From Gemmiger_A avium (GTDB lineage: Bacteria > Bacillota > Clostridia > Oscillospirales > Ruminococcaceae), in contig DXFE01000018.1 in assembly GCA_019114585.1 (NCBI GenBank), positions 1 to 64,000 of the forward strand: 64,000 nucleotides of DNA, written 5' to 3'. The position numbers and the translations under genes are program-made. The notes under the pieces are model-generated. The model was given only the letters and a program-made list of their open reading frames with translations, ran no database searches and was not told where the DNA came from. This document shows, piece after piece, positions 32,832 through 41,517 of the stretch. Within the stretch, counting starts at the first letter, position 1. Every line of letters begins with the position of its first letter.

Positions 32832-33989
32832 TCAGCCGGCGGAATAGACCTGGCGGCCCTCCACAAAGGTGGCGGACACGGCGCCCTCGTCGGTGATGAG
32901 GGTCAGGTCGGCGTCGTAGCCGGGCAGGATACGGCCCTTGCGGCCGCCCAGGCCCAGCAGGTCGGCGGGGTTGGCGCTGAGCAGCTTGGACAGCTCAAAG
33001 GCGGGCAGGCCGGTGAACCGGCGCAGGTTGGCAAAGGCGCGGCTCATGGTCAGGGTGCTGCCGGCACGGCTGCCGCCGTCGGCCAGGATCGCGTCGCCGT
33101 TCTTTACGATCACGTCGTTGACCCCCAGCTTGAACCGGCCGTCGCCCAGGCCGGCAGCCATGATGCTGTCGGTGATGGCGATGACCCGGTCCAGCCCCTT
33201 GGCCTTGAGCAGGATGCGCACGGTGCCCGGATGCAGATGGATGCCGTCGCAGATGGCCTCGGCGTAGATGTCGCTTTCCAGCACCGCGCCGCTGATGGCG
33301 GGGAAGTGCTGGTGCAGCAGCTTCATGGCGTTGAAGGTATGGGTGGCGCAGGCGGCGCCGCTGCGGATGGCCTCCCAGGCGGTGTCGTAGTCCGCGCCGG
33401 AATGGCCGATGGAGACGGACACGCCCTCCGCCACAGCCTTGGGGATGAAGTGGGACACGCCCTCCACCTCGGGGCTGACGGTCATGCGGCGGATGCGGCC
33501 GCCGCTGGCTTTCTGGTACTGCATGAACTTGGAGAAGTCCGGGGTCTGCAGCAGGTGTTCGGGCATGGCGCCCTTGTACTCAGCGCACAGATAGGGGCCC
33601 TCCATATGGATGCCCAGCACCGCCGCGCCGTCGGTGATCTCGGGGGCGGCCATGCCGATGGTATGTACGTACTGCAGCAGGGCTTCGTGGCTGTCGGTGA
33701 GCAGGGTGGGCAGGAAACCGGTGACGCCCTGGCTGGCAAAGAAAGCACTGACCTTGGCAAGGCCCTCCTTGTCGGCGCCGTTCATGTCCACGCCTACCGC
33801 GCCGTGGGTATGGATGTCGATAAAGCCGGGCATGACCAGCAGGCCGGTGGCGTCCACCTCCTGCGCGCCGGGGGCGGTCAGCCCCTCGCCCACCGCGGTG
33901 ATGCAGCCGTTGTCCACCAGCAGGTCGGCCTGCTGCATGCCGTCGGGCGTGCAGACGGTGCCGCCCCGGATCAACCATGTATTGTTCAT
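32832..33989 (-). CDS. nagA: N-acetylglucosamine-6-phosphate deacetylase
   Basis: Removes acetate from GlcNAc-6-phosphate in amino-sugar recycling. 385 residues from the ATG at 33989 (AGGCGG upstream; longer in-frame forms run into non-coding sequence). Amidohydrolase fold with DIHTHGAVGVDMN, the metal ligand Glu in HMEGPYL, GHSGADYDTA, THTFNAM, and the catalytic Asp in ITDSIMAAG. The first motif is HTHG where the E. coli enzyme has a similar Q-x-N-G site. It is not obviously co-transcribed with the PFK operon, since a -10 and operator lie between them. A nagB partner is not in the window. Confidence 0.95.
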   Translation of the reverse strand: MNNTWLIRGGTVCTPDGMQQADLLVDNGCITAVGEGLTAPGAQEVDATGLLVMPGFIDIHTHGAVGVDMNGADKEGLAKVSAFFASQGVTGFLPTLLTDSHEALLQYVHTIGMAAPEITDGAAVLGIHMEGPYLCAEYKGAMPEHLLQTPDFSKFMQYQKASGGRIRRMTVSPEVEGVSHFIPKAVAEGVSVSIGHSGADYDTAWEAIRSGAACATHTFNAMKLLHQHFPAISGAVLESDIYAEAICDGIHLHPGTVRILLKAKGLDRVIAITDSIMAAGLGDGRFKLGVNDVIVKNGDAILADGGSRAGSTLTMSRAFANLRRFTGLPAFELSKLLSANPADLLGLGGRKGRILPGYDADLTLITDEGAVSATFVEGRQVYSAG

Positions 33990-34183
33990 TTTAGTCGCCG
34001 CCTTTCTGAAAACAAGCGGGACAGCCGGGCCGCCTATGGGCCGGCCGCCCAAAATTTTCGGTGTTCTGTATAATAGTATGATGCATTTTGGCCAAAACCG
34101 CAATGCGAAATCCTCCAAAAATCCCGCAAACGTTTCCCCTATTTGCACAAAGGGGACGGCGCGGGAAATTTTACACACTCTCT

Positions 34184-34213
34184 TTGCACAAGCGGCTTCG
34201 GCTATGGTATAAT
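34184..34213 (+). promoter_or_regulatory. Promoter of the HAD phosphatase gene
   Basis: -35 TTGCAC (34184-34189), 18 nt, -10 TATAAT (34208-34213). The 289 nt region between nagA and this gene holds a second TATAAT (34070-34075, plus strand) without a good -35, and no gene. Confidence 0.55.
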
Positions 34214-34278
34214 GAACTTTGTATCGAATCGTCACGAATCCCGGGCAGAACGCCCGGCGGGATAGAGAGGAGCGGCAT

Positions 34279-35058
34279 ATGGACGAGATCCGGCTGATCG
34301 CCTGCGACGTGGACGGCACCCTGCTGCAGCAGGGGGAGACCGAGCTGCGGCCGCAGCTGTTTGATCTGATCCGGCGGCTGGCGGCGCAGGGGGTGGAATT
34401 CTGCGTGGCCAGCGGGCGGGCCTATTCGTCGGTGCGGGAGCTGTTCGGCCCGGTGGCCGGGCAGATCAGTTTTGTGTGTGAGAACGGCGGCGTGGTCTAC
34501 CGGGACGGGCTGCTGGTGGCGCGCAATCCGGTGCCGGAGGATCTGGGCCGGGAGGTGGCCACCGCGATCTGGCAGCGGGAGGACTGCGAGCTGCTGGCGG
34601 CGGACGGGGAGACCTGCTGGATGATCCCGCGCATTCCGGAGCGGGCCGAGCAGATGAAGCCCTACATGGGCGACCGGATCGGGGTGGCAAGCCATCCCGA
34701 CGAGCTGCCCGCCCAGCTGGTGAAGGTGACGGCTTTCCGGGAGGAGGGCGCGGCCGCCCTGCTGCCGGAATTTACCGCCCGCTGGGGCGCCAAACTGCAT
34801 GTGGCGCTGGCCGGGCGGCGCTGGCTGGATGTGAACGCCTGCACCAAGGCCACCGGCCTGGCCGCCCTGTGCGGGCTGGTGGGGATCCAGCCCCGGGAAG
34901 TGATGGCGTTCGGGGATAACTTCAACGACCAGCCCATGCTGGACTGGGTGGGGCGGCCCTACGTGATGCGCGGCGCCGACCCGGCGCTGCGGGCACTGTA
35001 TCCCGCCGCCGACCGGCCCGAACCGGTGATCGAGGCGCTGCTGAACGCGCTGGAATAA
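34279..35058 (+). CDS. HAD-superfamily phosphatase, Cof/IIB type
   Basis: 259 residues from the ATG at 34279 with GAGAGGAGCGG upstream. Motif I ACDVDGTLL (nucleophile Asp and acid/base Asp), motif II ASGRAYSSV, motif III Lys in the C-terminal half, and motif IV GDNFNDQPML. The IIB cap sits between motifs II and III. Relatives dephosphorylate sugar phosphates, pyridoxal phosphate or FMN. Next to nagA, but divergent; substrate not predictable. Confidence 0.88.
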   Translation: MDEIRLIACDVDGTLLQQGETELRPQLFDLIRRLAAQGVEFCVASGRAYSSVRELFGPVAGQISFVCENGGVVYRDGLLVARNPVPEDLGREVATAIWQREDCELLAADGETCWMIPRIPERAEQMKPYMGDRIGVASHPDELPAQLVKVTAFREEGAAALLPEFTARWGAKLHVALAGRRWLDVNACTKATGLAALCGLVGIQPREVMAFGDNFNDQPMLDWVGRPYVMRGADPALRALYPAADRPEPVIEALLNALE

Positions 35059-35070
35059 AAGACATATAAA

Positions 35071-35111
35071 AAAGGCCCGCGCTGAACCGGCAATGGTTCG
35101 GCGCGGGCTTT
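35071..35111. terminator. C-type hairpin, bidirectional terminator
   Basis: AAAGGCCCGCGC-TGAACC / GGTTCG-GCGCGGGCTTT between convergent genes, with A-rich and T-containing flanks. It is the C hairpin of the composite repeat standing alone, without A or B arms. Confidence 0.75.
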
Positions 35112-35148
35112 CTGTATGTCTCTTTTGCGTGCGGGGGCGGGGTTCCGG

Positions 35149-35937
35149 TTATTCCTCGCCGGCCTGCTGCTCGCGGCGGGCAGCCAGGCGGGCTTCCAGG
35201 TCCAGGGCTTTTTCCAGGGGTTTATAGATCATCAGGGTAGCGATCAGCACGATGGGCCAGAATCCCATAAAGGGCACCAGGATCGCGGAGACCGGCATGA
35301 ACAGCAGAAACAGTACCCACCAGGCGATCTGCAGCAGCGACGCGGCAAGCACGCGGGGGGCAAACCCCACCGCACAGAACAGCGCGTTCTTGAACAGGGT
35401 AAGCATGGGCACGTCCATCACCACCATCTGGGGGAACAGGCAGGTGGCCACCATGGCGGTGACCATCACGTTCAGGCCCACACCCGCCAGGAACGCCAGG
35501 CTTTCCTGCATGGCGCCCAGCAGCATGGTCCAGCCCGCAAAGACCTGTGCGCCCACCAGCAGGTTGAGCACCACACCGGCGATCATGGCCTGTTTCCAGT
35601 TGGCTTTCATGGCACGTTTGTAGGTGTGCCACCAGTAGCCCGGCTCGTCCCGCAGCGCCCGCATGACGGTGTCGTACAGGCCCGCCAGCAGCGGCCCGGT
35701 GAGCAGACCGCCCACCCCGGCGGCCAGCAGGGTTACCGGCATGCTCAGGCTGAACAGGCCAAAGCCCACAAAGATCCCCACCGGGATATAGGCCAGACCC
35801 ACCAGCAGGCCCGCCTTGAACAGGCTGCCCGCATCCCGGCCCAGGATCTCAAAAAAACGGGCGGCGCCCTTTTTGCGGGGTGCGTCCTTGGCTACGCCCG
35901 GCCCCGGCCGGTCAAAATTCTGTCGGAAGATGCCCAT
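35149..35937 (-). CDS. Membrane protein, DUF624/YesL-like
   Basis: 262 residues with about six hydrophobic segments in pairs. GPLLAGLYDTVMRALRDEPGYWWHTYKRAMKANWKQAM matches in layout the conserved region of YesL-type proteins, in which a loop after helix two holds an aromatic and basic patch. The N-terminal 25 residues are polar and cytoplasmic; the tail LEARLAARREQQAGEE is charged. No enzymatic motif is seen. YesL homologues usually lie with sugar ABC transporters, but none is near here, so no function is claimed. Confidence 0.62.
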   Translation of the reverse strand: MGIFRQNFDRPGPGVAKDAPRKKGAARFFEILGRDAGSLFKAGLLVGLAYIPVGIFVGFGLFSLSMPVTLLAAGVGGLLTGPLLAGLYDTVMRALRDEPGYWWHTYKRAMKANWKQAMIAGVVLNLLVGAQVFAGWTMLLGAMQESLAFLAGVGLNVMVTAMVATCLFPQMVVMDVPMLTLFKNALFCAVGFAPRVLAASLLQIAWWVLFLLFMPVSAILVPFMGFWPIVLIATLMIYKPLEKALDLEARLAARREQQAGEE

Positions 35938-36075
35938 AGTTCTGTTTGTCCCTTCCGCGGGCGGCGCCCGCTTTCGATAGATTTCTTACCGTATATCATA
36001 GCCCGAACCGGGCCGTTTGGCAAGAACGGGGCCGGCAACCGGGCAATTGTTTTCCCTTTTTTCATAATTATCGTG

Positions 36076-36081
36076 TATAAT
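36076..36081 (+). promoter_or_regulatory. -10 box of plsC
   Basis: TATAAT 36 nt before the plsC ATG in an AT-rich stretch (36045-36090) within the 179 nt divergent region. No convincing -35 at standard spacing. Confidence 0.4.
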
Positions 36082-36116
36082 AGGGATATTCTGCAACAGC
36101 GAGGAGCGAATCTTCT

Positions 36117-36848
36117 ATGCGGACCATCATCTGGTTCATCTATTTCTGGGCCTACCTGCTGTGGGCAAACGGCAAGCTGCGCCGGGGCCTGCGGGACCTG
36201 GCCGCCGGCAACGATCAGGCGGTGGACGAACTCACCGCCCGCTGGGTGCCCCACTGGGCGGGCAGCCTGCTGCGCCTGGCCGGGGTAACGGTGACCGTTA
36301 CCGGCAAGGAGAACATCCCCGCCGGGCGGCCCTGCGTGTTCGTGGCCAATCACCGCAGCTACTACGACATCCCCCTGATGCTGACCCAGCTGGACGGGCC
36401 CCACGGTCTGGTAAGCAAGGCGGAGGTGGACCGCATCCCCCTGGTGCGGGGCTGGATGCGGCTGCTGCGCTGCGTGTTTGTGGACCGGGCCGACACCCAC
36501 AGTTCCCTGGAGGCTTTGCGCCGCGCCACCGAAAACGTGAGCCGGGGCTATTCCATGATCCTGTTCCCGGAGGGCACCCGCAACAAGGGCCCCGAGGGTT
36601 CGGTGCTGGAATTCAAGGGCGGGGCGTTCCGTATCGCCACCAAAAACGGCGCGCCGGTGGTGCCGGTGGCCATTCAGAACAGCCGGGACATCATGGAGAA
36701 CAACGGCGGCTGGATGCATCCCGCCCACGTGACCATCACCATTCTGCCCCCGGTGGAGACCGCCGGGATGGACCGCCAGGCGGTACGGGCGTTGCCCGAA
36801 GAGATCCGCGGCCGGATCGAGGCCGCTTTACACCAGAAGGAGGACTGA
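36117..36848 (+). CDS. plsC: 1-acyl-sn-glycerol-3-phosphate acyltransferase
   Basis: 243 residues; makes phosphatidic acid at the inner face of the membrane. N-terminal hydrophobic segment (IIWFIYFWAYLLWANG), then the acyltransferase motifs NHRSYYDIP (N-H-x4-D), VDRADTHSSLEALRRA, and FPEGTRNKG (motif III), with PVVPVAIQN near the end. The spacing of the H-x4-D and EGTR blocks is canonical. Followed 3 nt later by a membrane-anchored protein gene. Confidence 0.92.
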   Translation: MRTIIWFIYFWAYLLWANGKLRRGLRDLAAGNDQAVDELTARWVPHWAGSLLRLAGVTVTVTGKENIPAGRPCVFVANHRSYYDIPLMLTQLDGPHGLVSKAEVDRIPLVRGWMRLLRCVFVDRADTHSSLEALRRATENVSRGYSMILFPEGTRNKGPEGSVLEFKGGAFRIATKNGAPVVPVAIQNSRDIMENNGGWMHPAHVTITILPPVETAGMDRQAVRALPEEIRGRIEAALHQKED

Positions 36849-36851
36849 CCC

Positions 36852-37700
36852 ATGGCCAGCGCACGATACACCCTGAACATCAAGCCCGAGGACCTGATCC
36901 CGGACGAACCCCTGCCCCAGACCCGCAAACAGAAAATCCAGAACTGGCTGCACTACCATAAATGGTGGTTCATCGGCGGCGCGCTGGTGCTGCTGATCCT
37001 GGGGATGATCGTGCGGGACATGGTAACTGCCCCGGAATACGATTACACGATCGGCATTGTGACGTCCCAGATGCTGCCGGACCAGATTCTGGACGAGCTG
37101 AGCGACGCCTTTGCCACCCTGGCCGACGACCGGGACGGCAACGGCGAGGTAGCGGTGCAGGTGCAGCAGTACAACCTGCAGTTCACCGAAGAGACCGGCG
37201 AGAGCGGGGATTCTTCTTCGGCGGCGGGTTCCTCCGATCCGGCCGCTTCCGGGTACGAGGACACCTCCGGCGTACAGGCTGCGGGCAACCTGACCAACGC
37301 CTATGAGCGGATCGCCGCCATGACCCGGCTGACCGGGGATCTGTCCAGCGCCACCAGCTTTATCTATCTGACCGACGACCCGGCCGGGCTGCAGAACAAC
37401 GCGCTGCTGTTCTGCTACACCGACGGCACCACCCCCGCCGAGGGCGCAACCGACGTGGAGAACATGACGGTGGCCTGGGCCGACACCCCCGCCGCCGATC
37501 TGGAACTGGAACCGCTGACCCTGGCGGACGGCAGCCAGCTGGATCTGCAGGAGTGGATGAGCCAGTACTACTTCGGCTTTGTGGCCGACGCGGACAGCCG
37601 CACCTACCAGGAAGAGAACGTACAGGCCTACCGGGCGGACAGCGGGCGGCTGTGGGAGGCCCTGACCGGGCTGCCCAATCCCGCCGGGGCGGCACAATGA
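36852..37700 (+). CDS. Single-span membrane protein, unknown
   Basis: 282 residues. A 38-residue cytoplasmic N-terminus with RKQKIQNWLHYHKWW precedes one helix (FIGGALVLLILGMIVRDMV). The outer domain has a Ser-rich low-complexity stretch (SGDSSSAAGSSDPAAS) and ends in an acidic-aromatic region. No family recognised. The layout recalls secreted or sensor proteins that share an N-terminal K-W-W membrane entry. Its stop overlaps the next start (ATGA at 37697-37700), so the two are coupled, and it may be co-transcribed with plsC. Confidence 0.6.
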   Translation: MASARYTLNIKPEDLIPDEPLPQTRKQKIQNWLHYHKWWFIGGALVLLILGMIVRDMVTAPEYDYTIGIVTSQMLPDQILDELSDAFATLADDRDGNGEVAVQVQQYNLQFTEETGESGDSSSAAGSSDPAASGYEDTSGVQAAGNLTNAYERIAAMTRLTGDLSSATSFIYLTDDPAGLQNNALLFCYTDGTTPAEGATDVENMTVAWADTPAADLELEPLTLADGSQLDLQEWMSQYYFGFVADADSRTYQEENVQAYRADSGRLWEALTGLPNPAGAAQ

Positions 37701-37876
37701 GGCTGCCGGCGGCGCTGCGGCGGCTTCTGAGACGCGGCGAGTCCCCCCGGCCCGGCACACCGGCCCCGCCGGCCCGGGATAACCCCTACAGCCGGTATTT
37801 CACCGCCGACCCCACCCCGGACCAGATCGCCCGGCGGCTGCGCGGGCAGGAGCCGGACGACAAACCGGGCCGCTGA
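37697..37876 (+). CDS. Small basic protein, 59 residues, unknown
   Basis: Translated by ATGA overlap with the preceding gene. The sequence is rich in Arg and Pro (LPAALRRLLRRGESPRPG) with a C-terminal half SRYFTADPTPDQIARRLRG. No hydrophobic span. Being immediately before a strong terminator, it is the last gene of the plsC unit. The coding character is supported by coupling and by GC3 similar to the neighbours; function unknown. Confidence 0.5.
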   Translation: MRLPAALRRLLRRGESPRPGTPAPPARDNPYSRYFTADPTPDQIARRLRGQEPDDKPGR

Positions 37877-37896
37877 AAAACACAGGCAAAACAAAA

Positions 37897-37931
37897 ACGG
37901 ACGCTTTCCGCGGAAAGCGTCCGTTTTTTTG
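37897..37931. terminator. Strong bidirectional terminator
   Basis: A 28 nt near-perfect palindrome ACGGACGCTTTCC / GGAAAGCGTCCGT (37897-37924), followed by TTTTTTT and preceded by an A-run, between convergent genes. Confidence 0.85.
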
Positions 37932-37940
37932 CGGGATGGA

Positions 37941-38453
37941 TCAGCCGATGGGCATGACCTCCACGATCTTCAGGATGGTGTAGGCGTCGGTGATGTTCTC
38001 GTTGTTGGCTTTCAGCTCGGCCAGAACTTCCTCGTCCTCTTCCAGCTCTACCTTGAGAACCGCGCCCTGATGACGGCCTTCCTTGGTCTCGGCGGCGGGG
38101 TTGGTGATGTCGTAGCTGATCTCGGCAACCTTGTCGCGCAGCAGGTTGGCCTTGGTGGAGTTATCGGCAAAGCCGAACATGATGTGGCTGTCGTCCGCCA
38201 CGCCGGGCACAAAGATGGCGATGTTGGGGGTGCCGTCGGCGTTGACGGTGGCCACGTTGCACAGGCCGCTGTAGGCGCGCATGGCGTCCAGCACGGCGGC
38301 CTGGTCCAGGTTGGTGTACAGGTTGGTGTAGGTGCTGGCGGTGGCGGCAGCGTCGGCCTGCTGGCTGTTGCTGCTGCCGGAAGCGGCGTTGCCGCAGCCG
38401 GCCAGGGCCAGAACCAGGGCCAGGGCCAGCACGCAGATGATGGTACGTTTCAT
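37941..38453 (-). CDS. Lipoprotein with pyridoxamine-phosphate-oxidase-like (split-barrel) domain
   Basis: 170 residues. Signal peptide KRTIICVLALALVLALAGC with lipobox L-A-G-C at Cys20, then a Ser/Gln/Ala linker. From about residue 48: LDQAAVLDAMRAYSGLCNVATVNADGTPNIAIF and ADDSHIMFGFADNSTKANLL, typical of flavin-binding split-barrel proteins of the PNPOx group. A lipid-anchored PNPOx-like protein is unusual, since most are cytoplasmic. It may bind FMN outside the membrane or only share the fold. AAGGAGGAG precedes ATG. Confidence 0.75.
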   Translation of the reverse strand: MKRTIICVLALALVLALAGCGNAASGSSNSQQADAAATASTYTNLYTNLDQAAVLDAMRAYSGLCNVATVNADGTPNIAIFVPGVADDSHIMFGFADNSTKANLLRDKVAEISYDITNPAAETKEGRHQGAVLKVELEEDEEVLAELKANNENITDAYTILKIVEVMPIG

Positions 38454-38647
38454 ATTCAGAACTCCTCCTTCTATTCCTCCGGCCGGAAAGGTCTGCCGGA
38501 ACGACCGGCCCGGACCGTGCCGGGCTTGTTTTCAGTTTAACATAGTCCGCCCTGTAAATCGAGCGCCGGGGCATGCCATAACTTTGCAAAATCAGAACCA
38601 ACTGCCGGGCAACGGGCGCCGCTCTTTCCAATTTGGGCGATTTGTTG

Positions 38648-38653
38648 TATAAT
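38648..38653 (+). promoter_or_regulatory. -10 box of the DegV gene
   Basis: TATAAT 43 nt before ATG 38696. A weak -35 TTTCCA lies 17 nt upstream. The 242 nt divergent region shows no gene. Confidence 0.4.
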
Positions 38654-38695
38654 AGACCCAATACAATCCACGTTTGAGAGAGAGGGACGCCCTTT

Positions 38696-39565
38696 ATGGC
38701 CGAGTATGTAATTTTTACCGACTCCACTACCGATCTGACGCCGGAACTGGTGGCAGAGATGGATGTGCAGGTGCTGCCCATGCGGTTTATGCTGGACGGC
38801 AAGGAATACCGCAACTATCCCGATAACCGGGAACTTTCGCCCAAGGAATTTTACGACAAGCTGCGTGCCGGCAGCATGAGCACCACCAGCCAGATCAACA
38901 GCGTTGCCTTTATCGAGGCGTTCACCCCGGTGCTGGAAGCGGGCAAGGATATTCTGTATGTGGCGTTTTCCAGCGGGTTGTCCGGCACCTATCAGTCCGC
39001 CTGTCTGGCGGCGGAGGATCTGCGGGAGCAGTTCCCGGAGCGCACGATTGAATGCGTGGATACCCTGCAGGCCAGCATGGGCGAGGGGCTGGTGGCCTAC
39101 GCCGCCGCGATGCTGAAAAAGGACGGTATGTCTCTGGCTGAGCTGGCCGCCTGGCTGCGGGAGAACGTACAGCGGTTCTGCGCCTGGTTCACGGTGGATG
39201 ACCTGATGTTCCTGAAACGGGGCGGACGGCTTTCCGGCGTGGCCGCGGTGGCCGGGACCCTGCTGGGCATCAAGCCGGTGCTGCACGTGGATCCGGACGG
39301 GCACCTGATCGCCATGGAAAAGGTGCGCGGACGCAAGGCAAGCCTGGACGGGCTGGTGCGGCATTTTGAGACCAGCGCCGAAAATCACGCGGACCAGACC
39401 GTGTTCATCAGCCACGGCGACTGCCTGGAGGATTGCCAGTATGTGGCCGACAAGATCAAGGCGTTCGGCGTGAAGCGGATCTGCATCGGCACCATCGGCC
39501 CCGTGATCGGCGCCCACAGCGGCCCCGGCACCGTGGCACTGTTCTTTACCGGAAGCCCGCGGTAA
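38696..39565 (+). CDS. DegV-family fatty-acid-binding protein (FakB-like)
   Basis: 289 residues. YVIFTDSTTDLTPELV at the N-terminus, TTSQINSVAFIEAF, the fatty-acid-binding loop VAFSSGLSGTYQSAC, and C-terminal GTIGPVIGAHSGPGTVALFF are the family signatures. FakB proteins present a fatty acid to FakA kinase for entry into phospholipid synthesis. No fakA is in the window, though plsC lies 2 kb away. Ends in a composite repeat. Confidence 0.92.
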   Translation: MAEYVIFTDSTTDLTPELVAEMDVQVLPMRFMLDGKEYRNYPDNRELSPKEFYDKLRAGSMSTTSQINSVAFIEAFTPVLEAGKDILYVAFSSGLSGTYQSACLAAEDLREQFPERTIECVDTLQASMGEGLVAYAAAMLKKDGMSLAELAAWLRENVQRFCAWFTVDDLMFLKRGGRLSGVAAVAGTLLGIKPVLHVDPDGHLIAMEKVRGRKASLDGLVRHFETSAENHADQTVFISHGDCLEDCQYVADKIKAFGVKRICIGTIGPVIGAHSGPGTVALFFTGSPR

Positions 39566-39576
39566 ATTGGCTGAAT

Positions 39577-39866
39577 CTGGGGGGACAACGTCCCCCGGCG
39601 CTGCGGGCGCAACAACGATGCGCCCGCCCGGCTGCGCCGACCGCGCTGCCGGTCCAAGGCCGCACCGCGGCCTTGGCTGCTTCGCAGACCCGGCACCCCC
39701 TGAAACAGCGGGACGGAATACTCCGTCCCGCACGAATAATAAACAGGAAGGCCCGCGCTGAACCAAAAGGTTTGGCGCGGGCCTTCTATTGTATTTTTCC
39801 CTATGGCCGGAGTATTCCGGCCATGTGTTCCGGGGGGTATGGGGGGAGATGTTATCTCCCCCCATA
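39577..39866. repeat. Mirror-image double composite repeat B'A'-C-AB (long B')
   Basis: B' is CTGGGGGGAC-AAC-GTCCCCC at 39577-39596, followed by long-form sequence with GCGGGCGCA/TGCGCCCGC (39603-39627). A' is GCGGGACGGA/TCCGTCCCGC (39708-39731). C is GAAGGCCCGCGC/GCGCGGGCCTTC (39747-39786). A is ATGGCCGGA/TCCGGCCAT (39803-39824). B is TATGGGGGGAGAT/ATCTCCCCCCATA (39838-39866). It fills the gap between convergent degV and the carboxypeptidase gene, and the stop codon of the latter lies inside B. Confidence 0.8.
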
Positions 39867-40679
39867 TTGGCCCAAATCTTCCCGGTACTCCTCCAGGCAG
39901 ATGCCCTGTTCGGTGATGCGGGCGGCGGCGGTATGGCCCACGTAGCGGTAATGCCAGCTCATGGGCGCCATACCGGTTTCCTGTTCGCACTCCTCCGTAT
40001 ACCGCTGGATAAACCCGTACTCGGCGGCGTGGGTTTCCAGCCAGGCCAGGGCTTCGGCGTTGATGCCGTCGGCGGGCAGCAGGTCGGCCCCCAGCCCCAG
40101 GTTATGCTCGCTGCATCCGCCGGGCGGCGTCCAGCGGGCCGCCTCGTCCGCCGCCCGGGCCGGCGCCATACCCGCCGCCTCCAGCTGCCGTTTTTTCTGC
40201 TCGTACAGATTCTGCTGCCGCTCGTTGTCCCGGTGCCCGCACACCAGCCGCAGTTCGCAGCCCGCCGCCTTTGCGTCGGTCAGCATCCGTTCCAGCTCCC
40301 CGGCCGCCCGGGCGTCAAACTGCCCGCCCGCCACATCCGTCAGCTCCACCGTGAAATCCTCCGGCAGGGGACAGTCCGGTTTCACCAGCCGCAGCATCCA
40401 TCCCTCCGGCGTTTCGTCCACCGGGTCCGGCGTGGGCGTGGGGGAGGGGGCAGGCGTGGGCGTAGCCGTAGCCGCCGGTACCGGCTGCTGGGGCGGCGCC
40501 TGTACCGGCGCGGGCCGGGACGTGGCGATGGGGGCCGCGGTGGCCGCCGGGCGGCTCTCACTTTCGGTCACCGAGGGCGGGGCTGCCCACAGATCCAGCC
40601 CGGTGCGCAGGGTCCAGGCCGCCGCCACCGCCAGTACCGCCATCACCACGCTGCCGATTGCCCGGGAATTCCGTTTCAT
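39852..40679 (-). CDS. D-alanyl-D-alanine carboxypeptidase, VanY/M15B type
   Basis: 275 residues, exported: N-terminal anchor AIGSVVMAVLAVAAAW, then a Pro/Thr/Ala-rich linker (APSPTPTPDP) of about 60 residues. The M15 domain has LRLVCGHRDNERQQNLYEQK, the zinc motif CSEHNLGLGADL (S-x-H-x6-D) and SWHYRYVG with the third zinc His. It trims D-Ala from peptidoglycan stem peptides. The final residues (YGGR, stop) are encoded by the repeat hairpin B. Single gene between repeats and rsmE. Confidence 0.9.
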   Translation of the reverse strand: MKRNSRAIGSVVMAVLAVAAAWTLRTGLDLWAAPPSVTESESRPAATAAPIATSRPAPVQAPPQQPVPAATATPTPAPSPTPTPDPVDETPEGWMLRLVKPDCPLPEDFTVELTDVAGGQFDARAAGELERMLTDAKAAGCELRLVCGHRDNERQQNLYEQKKRQLEAAGMAPARAADEAARWTPPGGCSEHNLGLGADLLPADGINAEALAWLETHAAEYGFIQRYTEECEQETGMAPMSWHYRYVGHTAAARITEQGICLEEYREDLGQYGGR

Positions 40680-40782
40680 CCGCCCCGCCCCCTGTCCGTG
40701 CCTTGTACGGGACAGTATGGCCCGGCACCGGGCCGGTTATACGCAGAAACGCCCGGCCAATGGCCGGGCGTCCGGTTTTGAC

Positions 40783-41514
40783 TTATTCCAGCTGGCCCCA
40801 CAGGCACATGCAGGCGGCAAGGCCCGCCAGCGGGGCGGTTTCGCACCGCAGGATGCGGGGGCCCAGCCCCACCGGGACGGCCCCGGCGGCGATGAGCGCG
40901 TCGGCTTCATCGGGGGAGAATCCGCCCTCCGCGCCGGTGATCAGGGCCGCGCGGCCCCCGGCGGGCGGGGCGGGCAGGGCCGCCTGCCGCAGCGGCTGGC
41001 CGCCCTTTTCGTAAAAGAACAGCACCCTGTCGAACTGGGGCACCAGGCGGCAGAGTTCCGGCACCGTGACCGGCATCGACACTTCGGGCAGGATGCCCCG
41101 ACCGCACTGTTTGGCGGCTTCGGCGGCGATGCGGGCGTAGCGCACATTCTTTTTATCCTCGTTTTTCGGGGCGGCCACGCAGAACCGGCTGAAAAACGGG
41201 GTGATGCGGGCCGCGCCCAGCTCCACCGATTTCTGGATGATGGTTTCCAGCTTGTCCTGCTTGGGGTACCCGGCAAAGACCGTGACCGCAAAGGGCGGTT
41301 CGGCGGCGCAGGGGCGGCGGGCGGTGATGCGCAGCTGCACGGTGTCCGGGTCGGCGGATTCCACCACCGCGTCGCAGTCGGTGCCCGCGCCGTCGCAGAG
41401 GATCACCTCATCCCCGGGCCGGGCCCGCAGCACCCGGGCCAGATGGTTCGCGTCCGCCCCTTCCAGAAAGGCGGTGTCGCCCTCGATGCGGGCGGCAAAA
41501 TACCGGTGCGCCAT
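40783..41514 (-). CDS. rsmE: 16S rRNA (uracil1498-N3)-methyltransferase
   Basis: 243 residues. N-terminal PUA-like domain (HRYFAARIEGDTAFL, HLARVLRARPGDEVILCDG) and C-terminal SPOUT knot with ALITGAEGGFSPDE, VGLGPRILRCETAPLAGLA. It lies 3 nt after prmA, a common pairing in Firmicutes. The length is usual. Confidence 0.95.
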   Translation of the reverse strand: MAHRYFAARIEGDTAFLEGADANHLARVLRARPGDEVILCDGAGTDCDAVVESADPDTVQLRITARRPCAAEPPFAVTVFAGYPKQDKLETIIQKSVELGAARITPFFSRFCVAAPKNEDKKNVRYARIAAEAAKQCGRGILPEVSMPVTVPELCRLVPQFDRVLFFYEKGGQPLRQAALPAPPAGGRAALITGAEGGFSPDEADALIAAGAVPVGLGPRILRCETAPLAGLAACMCLWGQLE

Positions 41515-41517
41515 GGC

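Noticed and set aside
34070..34075. TATAAT on the plus strand as an additional promoter for the HAD gene
   Set aside because: No acceptable -35 at 16-18 nt; the pair at 34184-34213 is better and closer.
38500..38695. A small gene in the degV-lipoprotein divergent region
   Set aside because: No frame with a ribosome site and coding-like composition; the region is accounted for by promoters.
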